From: an uncultured archaeon
GTDB lineage: Archaea > Iainarchaeota > Iainarchaeia > Iainarchaeales > Iainarchaeaceae
Length of the DNA stretch: 47,189 nucleotides
Direction of reading: 5' to 3'
NCBI GenBank assembly: GCA_902386385.1
Contig: CABMIU010000044.1
Location: 1-47,189 of the forward strand
A program made the position numbers and the translations under genes. Shown here piece after piece: positions 6,736 through 16,200 of this stretch; the stretch's first letter is position 1, and every line of letters begins with the position of its first letter. The notes beneath the pieces were generated by a model. It was not told the DNA's origin. It saw nothing but the letters and a program-made list of their open reading frames with translations, and ran no database searches.

Positions 6736-7357
6736 TTCCGGCGCTGGCGGCCAGCGGGTGCTTCTGCTGGACAATTACGATTCCTTTGTTTACAACATTT
6801 TCCAGTCACTTGGAAAGCTCGGGGCGGAAACCATTGTGAAGCGCAACAACGAAATTTCGCTGGAGGACATCCGCAATGGCGGGTTTGACAAAATAGTAAT
6901 CTCCCCCGGCCCTGGCAGCCCTGAAAGGCCGGAGGATTTCGGCGTGTGCGAAAAAGTCATCCTTGAGCTTGGGAACGAAACCCCTATTCTCGGGGTATGC
7001 CTCGGCCACCAGGGAATTGCTAGCGCCTTTGGCGGGAAAATAACGAGGGCTGCAAAGCCGATGCACGGAAAGGCGAGCAGTGTGGAACACGACGCAAAGG
7101 GGATTTTTGCGGGCATTCCGGTCCCGCTGAAAGCGATGAGATACCATTCGCTCGTTGTTGATGAATCCTCTTTGCCGGATTGCCTTGAAGTTACCGCGAG
7201 GAGCCTTGACGACAAGGCCATAATGGGTATAAGGCACAGGGAACTGCCTATTTTCGGGGTGCAGTTCCACCCTGAATCAATCCTCACCGAAGGCGGGGAA
7301 AAAATATTTGAAAACTTTCTTTGCGTTGGGCAAAATCCTGGCACGGGGCGGACATGA
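6728..7357 (+). CDS. trpG: Anthranilate synthase glutamine amidotransferase subunit
   Basis: A 209-residue class I glutamine amidotransferase that supplies ammonia to TrpE. It has the start [14 protein letters not shown], the oxyanion region SPGPGSPE, the nucleophile in [10 protein letters not shown], and the catalytic His-Glu in [12 protein letters not shown]. The ATG at 6728 overlaps the end of the trpE frame (ATGGGTGA), the usual arrangement for coupled subunits. An upstream ATG at 6698 is in frame but adds only non-conserved residues. The trpD start follows directly after the stop codon. Confidence 0.93.
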   Translation: MGDSGAGGQRVLLLDNYDSFVYNIFQSLGKLGAETIVKRNNEISLEDIRNGGFDKIVISPGPGSPERPEDFGVCEKVILELGNETPILGVCLGHQGIASAFGGKITRAAKPMHGKASSVEHDAKGIFAGIPVPLKAMRYHSLVVDESSLPDCLEVTARSLDDKAIMGIRHRELPIFGVQFHPESILTEGGEKIFENFLCVGQNPGTGRT

Positions 7358-8389
7358 ATGGAACAGGTAAATAATTTTGTGCAAATCCTTACAAAATTGG
7401 CAGACGCCGAAAATCTCACGGCCGAAGAAGCAAGGGCGGGCATGTCTGAAATAATGGCGGGAAATGTTTCTCCGCCAGGCATTGCATCGTTCCTCACTGC
7501 GTTGAAAATGAAGGGGGAATCTGCCGAGGAAATAACCGCTTTTGCGGGGGTGATGCGCGAAAACATGGTGAAAGTCAAGCCCCCCGAGGATTGCATCGAT
7601 ACCTGCGGCACAGGCGGGGACGGGAAAGGGACTTTCAATGTTTCGACATGCGCGGCTTTTGTCGCGGCAGGCGCGTGGTGCATTGTCGCAAAACATGGCA
7701 ACAGGGCTGCTTCTGGCAAATGTGGAAGCGCTGATGTGCTTGAATGCCTCGGCGTAAGGATGGCATTGAATGCCGAGAATGCGGAAAGGCAGATTGCCTG
7801 CACGGGGATAACTTTCATGTTCGCCCCGGCTTTCCACCCGGCAATGAAAAATGTCGGCCCCGTTAGGAAAGAGCTCGGTTTCAGGACAGTATTCAACATT
7901 CTCGGGCCGTTGTGCAACCCTGCCTCGGTAAAGAGGCAGGTCATCGGGGTCGCGGATGCGCAGTCGCTTGAAAAAGTTGCCGGAAGCCTCGCACTGCTCG
8001 GGCCGGAAAGGGCCCTGGTCGTCAGTTCCGAAACCGATGAAATCGGGATAGGCTCTGACACAATTGCGATCGAGGTCCGGGGCGGAAAAACGAACAAGAG
8101 CATAATACGGCCGGAGGACTTTGGTTTAAAGAGACAGGGCATTGATGCACTGAAGGTGAAAGATGCAGATGAGAGCGCGAAAATCATTCTAGGGGTACTC
8201 TCCGGCGGAAAAGGGCCTGCAAGGGATATTGTTCTCCTGAACGCTGGGGCGGCTATTTACGTTTCTGGGAAGGCCCTTTCGGTAAAGGATGGGGTTGAGA
8301 TGGCGAAGGTTTCAATTGACAGCGGAGAGGCACTGGGGAAACTTGAACGGTTGAAATCGTTGGGGGGATATGATGGCAGACATCCTTGA
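7358..8389 (+). CDS. trpD: Anthranilate phosphoribosyltransferase
   Basis: A 343-residue enzyme joining anthranilate and PRPP to phosphoribosylanthranilate. It shows the PRPP-binding [15 protein letters not shown], the [18 protein letters not shown] segment, and [14 protein letters not shown], in family order and at full length. Its start abuts the trpG stop (TGA-ATG), and its end overlaps the trpC-trpB gene by 20 nt. The product would next need TrpF, for which no gene is present in the window. Confidence 0.95.
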   Translation: MEQVNNFVQILTKLADAENLTAEEARAGMSEIMAGNVSPPGIASFLTALKMKGESAEEITAFAGVMRENMVKVKPPEDCIDTCGTGGDGKGTFNVSTCAAFVAAGAWCIVAKHGNRAASGKCGSADVLECLGVRMALNAENAERQIACTGITFMFAPAFHPAMKNVGPVRKELGFRTVFNILGPLCNPASVKRQVIGVADAQSLEKVAGSLALLGPERALVVSSETDEIGIGSDTIAIEVRGGKTNKSIIRPEDFGLKRQGIDALKVKDADESAKIILGVLSGGKGPARDIVLLNAGAAIYVSGKALSVKDGVEMAKVSIDSGEALGKLERLKSLGGYDGRHP

Positions 8390-10418
8390 CAGGTTCATTG
8401 GGCAGGCAAGGGAAAACGTTGCCTCTGGCTATTATGACACGCGCAATGCTTCAAGGCCGGGGGTGAAAAAGGCCTCGCTGCTCCGCGCCCTGAAGCGAAA
8501 CAGCTTCAGCCTCATCGCGGAGATAAAGCATGCTTCCCCGGCAGGAGAGTATTCATTTGAAAGCATCGATGTGCCAGCAGCGGCCTCTGCTTTCAGGGAA
8601 GCTGGGGCTGACGCGGTTTCTGTCGTGGTTGAGCCGAAAATATTCAGGGGCAATCTCGGCCACATTCCGATTGTGAAGGAACACTCTGGCCTGCCTGTGC
8701 TGTTCAAGGACTTCGTGCTTGATGAAAGGCAGATTGAGGCGGCAGCATTTTACGGCGCGGACTGCATCCTGCTCGTTGCCTCGGTTGCGAAGCGCTGCGG
8801 GTTTGATTTGGACAATTTCATCGGAAAGGCACATTCTCTCGGATTGGAAGTCCTGCTGGAGTGCTATGATTCGGCGGAATTAAAGCAGGCACTCTTGACA
8901 AAGGCGGACGTTTTGGGCATTAACAACAGGGACCTGAAGACCCTCAAAGTTGACCTGGGCCACACCAAAAGGCTCGTGGAAGAAATTTCGAAGGCCGCAA
9001 CAATTGACAGGCCCCTGATAAGCGAGAGCGGGGTGCGCAGCAGGCAGGACGCCGAGTTTTTGATGGCCGCGGGAGCAGGGGGAATCCTTGTTGGCACGGC
9101 GATATGGAAATCCGATGACATCGGGGCGAAAGCGAGGGAATTGAAGGCTGCCAAAACAGGCCAGAGCAATCCGGTGCAGGGGCATTTTTCGGGTGTTGAA
9201 ATGGCGAAAGAATTGCAGGAAAGCCAAAAATCGAGGTTCGGGGATTTCGGCGGAATGTTCGTGCCTGAACTGCTCGTGCCTGTCCTCGAAAGCCTTGAAA
9301 GGGAATTTGAAAAGGCGATTTGCGACAAGGCTTTCAACGCGGAGCTGAACGGGTTGCTTTCACATTATGCAGGAAGGCCGACCCCGCTTTATTTTGCATC
9401 AAATTTGAGCCGCAAGATTGGAATGAAAATTTATTTGAAGCGCGAGGATTTGCTCCACACGGGCTCGCACAAGATAAACAACACCCTTGGCCAGTGCCTC
9501 CTTGCAAAGCGGTTGGACAAGTCAAGGGTGATTGCAGAAACAGGCGCGGGCCAGCACGGAGTCGCAACCGCGACCGCTGCAGCACTTCTCGGGCTGAAGT
9601 GCACTGTTTACATGGGCACTGATGACGCGAAAAGGCAGGGCCTCAACGTTTACAGGATGAAACTGCTCGGCGCTGAAGTGAAAATTGTTGATGCAGGCTC
9701 AAGGACGCTGAAGGATGCAATAAATGAGGCAATGCGCGATTATGCCGCGAACTTTGACACAACACATTATGTACTCGGCTCTGCTTTGGGCCCGCATCCT
9801 TATCCGGGAATTGTGAGGCACTTCCAATCCATCATTGGTTCGGAGGCCATGGAACAGATAATGGAGGCAGAGGGAAGGCTTCCTGATTATTTGGTTGCAT
9901 GCGTCGGCGGCGGCAGCAACTCGATTGGCCTTTTCGGGCCTTTCCTCGACAGCGAGGCGGCAAATGCAGGGTGCGCGGGAATAAAGATGTTCGGGGTGGA
10001 AGCTGGCGGGCACGGAATTGGTTCGGGAAAGCACGCTGCCCGCCTCAGCGGGGACGGCCAGAAAGGGGTTCTGCACGGCACAATGACTTACCTGCTCGAG
10101 GATGAAAACGGGCAGGTGAGGGACACGCATTCAGTTTCAGCGGGCCTTGATTACCCCGCAGTCGGCCCTGAGCATTCAATGCTGCACGAAAAAGGCAGGG
10201 TGAAGTATGTGAACGTGACTGATGAAGAGGCACTTGACGCTTTCAAGTTGCTTTCGGAATGCGAGGGCATAATTCCTGCGCTGGAATCAGCTCATGCAAT
10301 TGCTTACCTGCCGAAAATCGCCGCGCAAGCCAAGAAAGACGAAGCCGCGATTGTGTGCCTCTCAGGGAGAGGGGACAAGGATGTCGAACAGGTTTCAAAA
10401 ATAACCGGGGGGTTATGA
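8370..10418 (+). CDS. trpCB: Indole-3-glycerol-phosphate synthase / tryptophan synthase beta fusion
   Basis: A 682-residue bifunctional protein. Residues 1-260 are TrpC, with Glu51 and Lys53 in AEIKHASP, Lys113 in LFKDFV, Glu164 in LLECYD, Asn in GINNRD and Glu219-Ser220 in LISESGV all present. Residues 285-682 are TrpB, with the PLP lysine at about 368 in [26 protein letters not shown], and the phosphate loop [10 protein letters not shown] linker of about 25 residues joins them. TrpC fused to TrpF is common; TrpC fused to TrpB is rare. The fusion may favour handing on indole-3-glycerol phosphate to the TrpA-TrpB complex. The frame starts with two ATGs (8370 or 8373) and overlaps trpD. Confidence 0.95.
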   Translation: MMADILDRFIGQARENVASGYYDTRNASRPGVKKASLLRALKRNSFSLIAEIKHASPAGEYSFESIDVPAAASAFREAGADAVSVVVEPKIFRGNLGHIPIVKEHSGLPVLFKDFVLDERQIEAAAFYGADCILLVASVAKRCGFDLDNFIGKAHSLGLEVLLECYDSAELKQALLTKADVLGINNRDLKTLKVDLGHTKRLVEEISKAATIDRPLISESGVRSRQDAEFLMAAGAGGILVGTAIWKSDDIGAKARELKAAKTGQSNPVQGHFSGVEMAKELQESQKSRFGDFGGMFVPELLVPVLESLEREFEKAICDKAFNAELNGLLSHYAGRPTPLYFASNLSRKIGMKIYLKREDLLHTGSHKINNTLGQCLLAKRLDKSRVIAETGAGQHGVATATAAALLGLKCTVYMGTDDAKRQGLNVYRMKLLGAEVKIVDAGSRTLKDAINEAMRDYAANFDTTHYVLGSALGPHPYPGIVRHFQSIIGSEAMEQIMEAEGRLPDYLVACVGGGSNSIGLFGPFLDSEAANAGCAGIKMFGVEAGGHGIGSGKHAARLSGDGQKGVLHGTMTYLLEDENGQVRDTHSVSAGLDYPAVGPEHSMLHEKGRVKYVNVTDEEALDAFKLLSECEGIIPALESAHAIAYLPKIAAQAKKDEAAIVCLSGRGDKDVEQVSKITGGL

Positions 10419-10460
10419 ATGGCTGGCAATGAGGTGAAATTTTTGGACGGGGGAATGTGA
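10419..10460 (+). other. 13-residue bridging mini-ORF between trpCB and trpA
   Basis: An ATG directly after the trpCB stop opens a 13-codon frame (MAGNEVKFLDGGM). Its TGA overlaps the trpA ATG as TGATG. It fills the whole gap, so ribosomes leaving trpCB could be passed on to trpA. The peptide itself is unlikely to have a function. Confidence 0.35.
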
Positions 10461-11248
10461 TGACTTTTGTCCCATATATATGCTTTGGAGACCCGGGCAC
10501 CGGGTTCAGTTCCAGGCTTGTGAAGGCTCTCGCGCCATATTCCTCGCTGATGGAAATAGGGATACCTTTCTCCGACCCGATTGCTGACGGCAAGGCAATA
10601 CAGGGGGCATCGCAAAGGGCATTGAAGCATGGGGCCACCCCCGCAAAGGCCCTTGAATTCGTTGCAGCCCTGCGAAAAGACGGCATTGCGGTGCCGATTG
10701 CTTTCATGACTTATTACAACATCATTTTCAAATTCGGGAAAGAAAGGTTCCTTGCCGGAATGAAGGAAGCCGGGGCGCAGGCTTTGATAATCCCTGATTT
10801 GCCTTTCGCGGAGGACCCTGAATTTGAAAAAATGGCGGCAAGGCATGGGATAGAAATAATCTGGTTGGTGGCACAGAACACCCCTCCTGAAAGGGCGAAG
10901 GAAATTATTGCATCGCAGGGGAAAAGCGGTTTTTCGTTCACTTACCTCGTCTCCGCAAAGGGGACCACCGGCGCGAGGGGGGATGTTGGCGAAGAAAGCC
11001 TTGAATTCGTTAAGCGCATGCGCAAACTCGCGGGAAATGGCAAAAAATTATTTGTTGGATTCGGGGTTTCGAACGCGGAGCAGGCAAAAGCCTACCTTGA
11101 AGCCGGCGCGGACGGTGTCATTGTCGGCAGCGAAATCATCAACATCTACTCGAAATTCATCGGGCCTGACGGGGATATTGATATGGAAGGGGCAGTTGGG
11201 GCGGCGATGGGGTTTGCCGGAAAAATGGCAAAAGCGACAGGCAAATAA
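10460..11248 (+). CDS. trpA: Tryptophan synthase alpha subunit
   Basis: A 262-residue TIM-barrel enzyme splitting indole-3-glycerol phosphate into indole and glyceraldehyde 3-phosphate. The catalytic Glu is in LMEIGIPFSDP and the catalytic Asp in LIIPDLP. The phosphate-binding FVGFGVSNAEQA and GADGVIVGSEI segments are present. The ATG at 10460 is preferred to the in-frame GTG just before it and has a GGGGG tract upstream. It pairs with the TrpB half of the preceding fusion protein. Confidence 0.94.
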   Translation: MTFVPYICFGDPGTGFSSRLVKALAPYSSLMEIGIPFSDPIADGKAIQGASQRALKHGATPAKALEFVAALRKDGIAVPIAFMTYYNIIFKFGKERFLAGMKEAGAQALIIPDLPFAEDPEFEKMAARHGIEIIWLVAQNTPPERAKEIIASQGKSGFSFTYLVSAKGTTGARGDVGEESLEFVKRMRKLAGNGKKLFVGFGVSNAEQAKAYLEAGADGVIVGSEIINIYSKFIGPDGDIDMEGAVGAAMGFAGKMAKATGK

Positions 11249-11416
11249 CGGGGGCCTTTGGCGGGCCACGGGCAAAATGGATGAAATTGTGCATCTGGCG
11301 GGGATAGCGTTTAAAAAGAGGATGAAACATAAGGGTTAGAGCAAATGGTGTCCTGATGGCCAAGGCTTTTTCGAAAACATGGACAGGAAATAACTTTTAT
11401 TATCTCAGCTTTGGCT

Positions 11417-11569
11417 ATGCGTTTTGGTGAATTGGCCAAACGCAGCTGCTTTTTCAAACCAATTTTTTTGCGTTGGCTTTTTTGGAAGGGCAGCCGCGGG
11501 GCTGGATGCGAGATTAGGACTGCAGAGGGAAATAACAATACGGAAATGATGGTTGGCAAAGGTGTTGGC
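11417..11569 (+). promoter_or_regulatory. Aromatic-rich in-frame leader before DAHP synthase
   Basis: The frame is open upstream of the likely start of DAHP synthase back to an ATG at 11417. Codons at 11450-11485 encode four Phe and two Trp within twelve residues ([12 protein letters not shown]). The stretch is not part of the conserved enzyme. It may be an N-terminal extension, a leader peptide, or chance. A TATA-like TTTTATTAT at about 11395-11403 could drive an internal promoter starting near 11420-11427. Confidence 0.35.
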
Positions 11570-12400
11570 ATGGAACTGAAGGGCATAAAGCTCGCGGCTG
11601 CGAACGGCAAGAGGACAATAGTGAAAGTCGGCAAGGTGAATGTTGGCGCCGGCTTTACTGTTATTGCCGGGCCGTGCAGCGTTGAGGGCGAGGAACAGGT
11701 TGTTGAAACGGCGATTGCGGTGAAGAATGCGGGGGCGGACATGCTGCGCGGAGGCGCCTTCAAGCCAAGGACATCGCCTTATGCATTCCAGGGCCTCGGG
11801 TTCAAGGGCCTGAAGCTGCTTGCAAAGGCAAAGGAAGTTACAGGGCTCCCGATTGTGACAGAGGTCCTTGACACGAGGGATGTTTCATGGGTGTGCGAGT
11901 ACGCGGACGTGCTCCAGATAGGGGCGCGGAACATGCAGAACTTCGCGCTCCTGAAGGAAGTGGGCAAGACGGACAAGCCGGTGCTGCTGAAGCGCGGCAT
12001 GCAATCGACAATTGAGGAATGGATTAATTGCGCGGAGTACATCCTGAACGAGGGCAACATGAACGTAATTTTGTGCGAGCGCGGCATAAGGACTTTCGAG
12101 ACATTTACGAGGAACACCCTTGACCTGAGCGCTGTTGTCGCGGCAAGGCAGCTGACACACCTGCCAGTGATAACAGACCCTACGCACGGCACAGGAAAAA
12201 TAGAGCTCATCGAGGGGATGAGCCTTGCCTCGGTAGCGTGCGGGGCTGACGGCCTGATGGTCGAGGTGCATGTGAAGCCAAAGGACGCGATGAGCGACAA
12301 GGAGCAGGCAATGACTCCTGAGCGGTTCAGCGCGATGATGGCAAAAATACGGCCATTAATAGGGCATATGGAGAGGCTAAACAAGGGGGAAAATCAGTGA
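11570..12400 (+). CDS. aroF: 3-deoxy-7-phosphoheptulonate synthase, KDO8P-synthase-like type
   Basis: The enzyme condenses PEP and erythrose 4-phosphate, the first step of the shikimate pathway. The conserved core runs from [15 protein letters not shown] through [28 protein letters not shown] and [11 protein letters not shown] to GLMVEVH. At 276 residues from the ATG at 11570 it is the short, archaeal/Gram-positive form without an ACT domain or chorismate mutase domain. I chose this start because AAGGTGTT lies 5-8 nt upstream and conservation begins soon after; ATGs at 11546, 11549 and 11417 remain possible. Its stop overlaps the aroB GTG. Confidence 0.92.
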   Translation: MELKGIKLAAANGKRTIVKVGKVNVGAGFTVIAGPCSVEGEEQVVETAIAVKNAGADMLRGGAFKPRTSPYAFQGLGFKGLKLLAKAKEVTGLPIVTEVLDTRDVSWVCEYADVLQIGARNMQNFALLKEVGKTDKPVLLKRGMQSTIEEWINCAEYILNEGNMNVILCERGIRTFETFTRNTLDLSAVVAARQLTHLPVITDPTHGTGKIELIEGMSLASVACGADGLMVEVHVKPKDAMSDKEQAMTPERFSAMMAKIRPLIGHMERLNKGENQ

Positions 12401-13506
12401 AAGAAATTACTCTTGAAGCAGGCACGGGGGTCTGCAGGATTATTGCCAATGAAAAATTCGGCAACCTGGCAAAATACTGCGGCGAGGGTAAAGTTGTGCT
12501 GGTTGCGGATGCGAATGCCGCGAAACTGCACGGCGGGAAGCTGGCGGAATCCGGGGCTGAAATAATTGAAATCAGCCCGAGCGAAGCCGCAAAGTCAATG
12601 GAAACTGCAATGGGGCTTTTCCGGAAATTCCTCGGCCTTGAGCTGGACAGGTCTGCAATAATTGTGGGCGTTGGCGGCGGCATTGTATGTGACATCGCAG
12701 GATTTGCAGCGGCGACTTATCTCAGGGGGTTGGGGGTTGGATTCGTGCCGACAACATTGCTCGCAATGGTTGACGCGTCAATCGGCGGAAAGAACGGGGT
12801 GAACCTCGGGGGCTACAAGAATCTCATCGGCACAACAAGGCAGCCGGGGTTTGTGCTAATTGACTTTGACTTTCTGGAAACGTTGCCGGAAAGCGAGCTG
12901 GGTAACGGGCTCGCGGAGATGATAAAGCACGCTGCGATTTCAGGAGGGGAAAAGTTTGATTATCTTGAGAAGAACATTGGCGCCCTAATAAGCCCGGCCA
13001 AAGCAAGCCCTGCCATGCTTGAGAAGCTGATTTCTGATTCCATTGAGGTCAAAACGAGCATTGTCGGGAAGGACGAGCTTGAAGGCGGGGAGCGCATGAA
13101 GCTCAATTTCGGGCACACTGTAGGCCATGCATTGGAGAAAGCGGCGGGAATCCCGCACGGCAATGGCGTGAGTATTGGCATGGCCGTAGCACTTAAAATT
13201 TCGGTTTCTAGGGGGCTGCTGAATGAACCGGATGCCTGCAGGATAATTAATTTGCTGGAAAAAGCCGGGCTGCCGGCCAAGGCAAATTTTGACAAAGCCC
13301 TTGTTTTTGATGCCATAAGGAAAGACAAGAAGAGGCGCAACGGGGCTTGCCGGATGGTGCTGCTGAATGGCATTGGAAAGCCGGTTATCGAAAAAATCGA
13401 ACTGGGTGAGATTGAGACGGCGTTGGAGGACATCGAAAAACAGGATTATATCAAACCGCGAAAGTCTTTCAGCATCAAACGCGGTTTGATAGATAGCAAA
13501 CGGTAA
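12397..13506 (+). CDS. aroB: 3-dehydroquinate synthase
   Basis: A 369-residue NAD-dependent synthase turning DAHP into 3-dehydroquinate. The family signatures include [46 protein letters not shown], and the metal-binding [12 protein letters not shown] and [10 protein letters not shown]. Many archaea use a different route (AroA'/AroB' from aspartate semialdehyde); this cluster has the bacterial-type pair DAHP synthase plus AroB instead. The GTG start overlaps the previous stop (GTGA). The last twenty or so codons, which encode a basic tail, lie inside two inverted repeats and appear to be an extension beyond the usual C-terminus. Confidence 0.95.
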   Translation: MKEITLEAGTGVCRIIANEKFGNLAKYCGEGKVVLVADANAAKLHGGKLAESGAEIIEISPSEAAKSMETAMGLFRKFLGLELDRSAIIVGVGGGIVCDIAGFAAATYLRGLGVGFVPTTLLAMVDASIGGKNGVNLGGYKNLIGTTRQPGFVLIDFDFLETLPESELGNGLAEMIKHAAISGGEKFDYLEKNIGALISPAKASPAMLEKLISDSIEVKTSIVGKDELEGGERMKLNFGHTVGHALEKAAGIPHGNGVSIGMAVALKISVSRGLLNEPDACRIINLLEKAGLPAKANFDKALVFDAIRKDKKRRNGACRMVLLNGIGKPVIEKIELGEIETALEDIEKQDYIKPRKSFSIKRGLIDSKR

Positions 13507-13538
13507 TTTTTTATCTAAAGATTTCTACCGTTTGCTAT
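13449..13538. repeat. Two tandem inverted repeats at the aroB-aroEK junction
   Basis: The first repeat pairs 13449-13460 with 13480-13491 (12 bp perfect). The second pairs 13493-13505 with 13526-13538 (13 bp perfect). Loops are 19-20 nt, and all arms share a CAAACSG core. The aroB stop codon lies in the second repeat, and a T6 run is in its loop. Possible roles are transcript processing, attenuation before aroEK, or a small insertion. Confidence 0.65.
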
Positions 13539-13571
13539 AATTGGGCGGCAGAGCGATTGATTGGTGGTTGG

Positions 13572-14903
13572 ATGGAACTGTTTGCTGTAACCGGAAAGCC
13601 TGTGTTCCAAAGCATGAGCCCGCAGATGCACAACGCGGCTTTCAATGAGCTTTCGATGGATTCCCATTATGTCAGGATTGCCGCGGATAGCGGGGAAGAA
13701 TCGGTTGAAACCGCTGCAATGCTCGGGGCGGCTGGAATGAACATCACTGCCCCTTTCAAGGAATGCTTTTTCAGGCTAGCCGGAAAAAAGGACAAATTTG
13801 CCGAAAAGACCGGTTCGGTGAACTGCGCCATGCTTTCCGGCAGGAACGGCAGGGGAATTTCCGGCTTCAATACCGATGTTTTCGGGGTTGCTGAAGCACT
13901 GAGGAATAATGGGGCGGATATTTCAGGGCAAAATGCCTGCGTAATCGGCGCAGGCGGGGCGGCAAGGTCCGCGGTTATAGCCTTGCTGGGTAAAGGCGCG
14001 AATGTTACTGTGCTGAACAGGACCGTTGAAAAAGCAAGGGAAATTTCAGGTTCTTTCGGCTGCGATTATGGGACGCTTTCCCCCGGCGATTTGGAAAAAT
14101 CGATTCCTGGTGCCGGGATAATTATTTCCGCAGTCACAGGCACCGGGGAGATAATCCCTGAAAAGTTATTGCCGGAAAATGCCACGGTGCTGGATGCGAA
14201 TTACTCATCAAAATCAACGCTCACGGATTATGCGGAAAAAAAGGGCTGCAGGCTGATTGACGGCAGGGAGTGGCTCCTTTTCCAGGGGGCGAAATCCTTT
14301 GAAATATTCACAGGCAAAAAGGCACCGCTGGGGGCGATGCGCTCCGCGCTTTATTCCGGCCAATCCGGGCAAGGGAAACAAAAAAACGGGAAAAAGAACA
14401 AAACGAACATTTCACTCATTGGCTTCATGGGCACGGGCAAGTCCTCGGTTGCATTGGAAATTTCGAGGGCATCCGGAATGAGGGCAATCGACACAGATGC
14501 GGGGATTGAAAAGAATTCAGGCGGGAAGGTTGCGGATTTGTTTGCGCGCTTTGGCGAGGCCCATTTCAGGGGGATTGAATCCGCCGAAATCCTGAAGCTT
14601 GAATCTGCGGAGAATTCAGCCATAGCCTGCGGAGGCGGCGCGGTTATTGACCCGAAAAACGCCGAGTCCCTCAGAAGGCACAGCAACATTGTGCTGCTTG
14701 CTTCAAGCGTCGGCAGGATTTTGGAAATGGTTGGAAACGATTCCACGAGGCCGCTCCTCGGAAGAGAAAACAGGGAAGACTCTGTAAGGAAGCTACTTTC
14801 CGAAAGGATTGGGCATTATGCCTGCGCGGCAGATTTGGTCGTGAGCGGGGAAAAAAGGAATCCAAAGGAAATAGCGGAGGTGATACTGCGTGAAATTCGT
14901 TGA
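13572..14903 (+). CDS. aroEK: Shikimate dehydrogenase / shikimate kinase fusion
   Basis: A 443-residue bifunctional enzyme for two consecutive steps. Residues 1-258 are AroE, with the shikimate-binding SMSPQMHN, the catalytic Lys in MNITAPFKE, Asp in GFNTD, and the NADP loop VIGAGGAARSA. A Gly/Lys/Gln-rich linker (about 262-278) leads to AroK. This has the P-loop GFMGTGKSS, DTDAGIE, and CGGGAVID, making it the bacterial P-loop kinase rather than the GHMP-type kinase usual in archaea. The ATG at 13572 with GGTGGTTGG upstream is preferred to a TTG at 13557. The gene overlaps the aroA start by 14 nt. Confidence 0.94.
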   Translation: MELFAVTGKPVFQSMSPQMHNAAFNELSMDSHYVRIAADSGEESVETAAMLGAAGMNITAPFKECFFRLAGKKDKFAEKTGSVNCAMLSGRNGRGISGFNTDVFGVAEALRNNGADISGQNACVIGAGGAARSAVIALLGKGANVTVLNRTVEKAREISGSFGCDYGTLSPGDLEKSIPGAGIIISAVTGTGEIIPEKLLPENATVLDANYSSKSTLTDYAEKKGCRLIDGREWLLFQGAKSFEIFTGKKAPLGAMRSALYSGQSGQGKQKNGKKNKTNISLIGFMGTGKSSVALEISRASGMRAIDTDAGIEKNSGGKVADLFARFGEAHFRGIESAEILKLESAENSAIACGGGAVIDPKNAESLRRHSNIVLLASSVGRILEMVGNDSTRPLLGRENREDSVRKLLSERIGHYACAADLVVSGEKRNPKEIAEVILREIR

Positions 14904-16143
14904 GCCTGCAGATGGAATCGATGGCATTGCCAGGGCTCCGCCATCAAAGAGCGTTATGCAGAGGGCGCTCGCGATTGCATGCCTTGCAAGGGGCAAATCG
15001 AGGATTCTTAACCCGTCATTTTGCGATGATTCCGCCGCAGCAATCGGCGCAATAAGGGCATTAGGGGCGAAAGTGAGTGTGAGTGGCGATTGCGTCGAGG
15101 TTGAAGGCCGCGGAATTCCTGGACCTGCAGGCGGGACGATTGATTGCATTGAATCAGGGCTCTGCGCGAGAATGTTCACTCCGGTAGCTTCGCTTTCGGG
15201 CGGAGAATTCACAATTACGGGGAAAGGCCCCCTCGCCTCGAGGCCGATGGGGATGGCTGAGAAGCCGCTCGTCTCTTTGGGGGTTAGGTTCAATTCTTCA
15301 GGCGGAAAATTGCCTGTTACCGTGAGGGGCCCTCTCAGGGGCGGGAAGGCTGAAGTTGACGGCGCCGTGAGTTCGCAGTTCCTCACAGGCCTGCTCATTG
15401 CGCTCCCGGTTTGTGGTGCGGATTCGGTTATTGATGTGGCCGTACTGAAGAGCAGGGAGTATGCTGCGATGACAATCAAAGTTGCTTCATGCTTCGGGGT
15501 GAAAATCATAAATGAAAATTATGAAAGGTTCCTTATTGGCGGCAATCAAAGGTATTTTCCGGGGGATTTCACGGTCGAGGGGGACTGGTCCGGTGCTTCG
15601 TTCCTTCTTGTGGCAGGGGCAATTTGCGGCATGGTGAAGGTCACGGACCTGCGCATGGACTCGCTCCAGCCGGACAGGAAGATTCTGGGGGTGCTTGAGG
15701 CCGCTGGGGCAAAAGTCGGCAAGGGCAAGGATTTTGTTGTTGCTGAAAAGCCCTTTGGCCAGCTTAAATCATTTTATTTCGACGCAACTGACTGCCCTGA
15801 CCTCTTCCCCCCGCTTGCTGCATTGGCCTGCGCCTGCAAAGGCAGGAGCAGGATAAAAGGGGCGGAGAGGCTGGCGCACAAGGAGAGCGACAGGGCATCT
15901 TCCCTCGTGGAGGAGTTTTCCAAAATGGGCGCAAGCCTCAGGGTGGATGGAGATTACATTGAAATACAGGGAGGGAAAAAGCTCGCAGGAGGGACTGTTG
16001 ATTCGCACAATGACCACAGGATTGCGATGGCATGCGCTGTAGCCGGCCTCACATCGGAAAAAGGGGTTCACATTGAAGGGGAAGATTGCGTTTCAAAATC
16101 ATACCCTGGCTTTTTCAGGGACCTTGAAGGGATGAGGCGATGA
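14890..16143 (+). CDS. aroA: 3-phosphoshikimate 1-carboxyvinyltransferase (EPSP synthase)
   Basis: A 417-residue EPSP synthase adding PEP to shikimate 3-phosphate. Signatures include APPSKSVMQRALAIA, ESGLCARMFTP, GPLASRPMG, the second-domain DGDYIEIQGGKKLAGG and the late NDHRIAMACAVAG. The GTG at 14890 is set by a strong ribosome binding site GGAGGTGAT at 14876-14884, inside the end of aroEK. A 19-codon mini-ORF links its stop to aroC. Confidence 0.95.
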   Translation: MKFVEPADGIDGIARAPPSKSVMQRALAIACLARGKSRILNPSFCDDSAAAIGAIRALGAKVSVSGDCVEVEGRGIPGPAGGTIDCIESGLCARMFTPVASLSGGEFTITGKGPLASRPMGMAEKPLVSLGVRFNSSGGKLPVTVRGPLRGGKAEVDGAVSSQFLTGLLIALPVCGADSVIDVAVLKSREYAAMTIKVASCFGVKIINENYERFLIGGNQRYFPGDFTVEGDWSGASFLLVAGAICGMVKVTDLRMDSLQPDRKILGVLEAAGAKVGKGKDFVVAEKPFGQLKSFYFDATDCPDLFPPLAALACACKGRSRIKGAERLAHKESDRASSLVEEFSKMGASLRVDGDYIEIQGGKKLAGGTVDSHNDHRIAMACAVAGLTSEKGVHIEGEDCVSKSYPGFFRDLEGMRR

Positions 16144-16199
16144 AAATGCCTGCGGCAATTGAAGTGTTTATTGAATTGCATCAAGGCTGGAGGGGATGA
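16140..16199 (+). other. 19-residue bridging mini-ORF between aroA and aroC
   Basis: The ATG overlaps the aroA stop as ATGA. The 19-codon frame ends in a TGA one base before the aroC ATG. The frame runs across the aroC ribosome binding site (GGAGGGGATG). It most likely couples translation rather than encoding a useful peptide. Confidence 0.35.
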
Positions 16200-16200
16200 A

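Noticed and set aside
6790-8187. 465-codon - strand frame opposite trpG and trpD
   Set aside because: Antisense to two well conserved genes; its length is caused by GC-rich codon structure of the sense strand.
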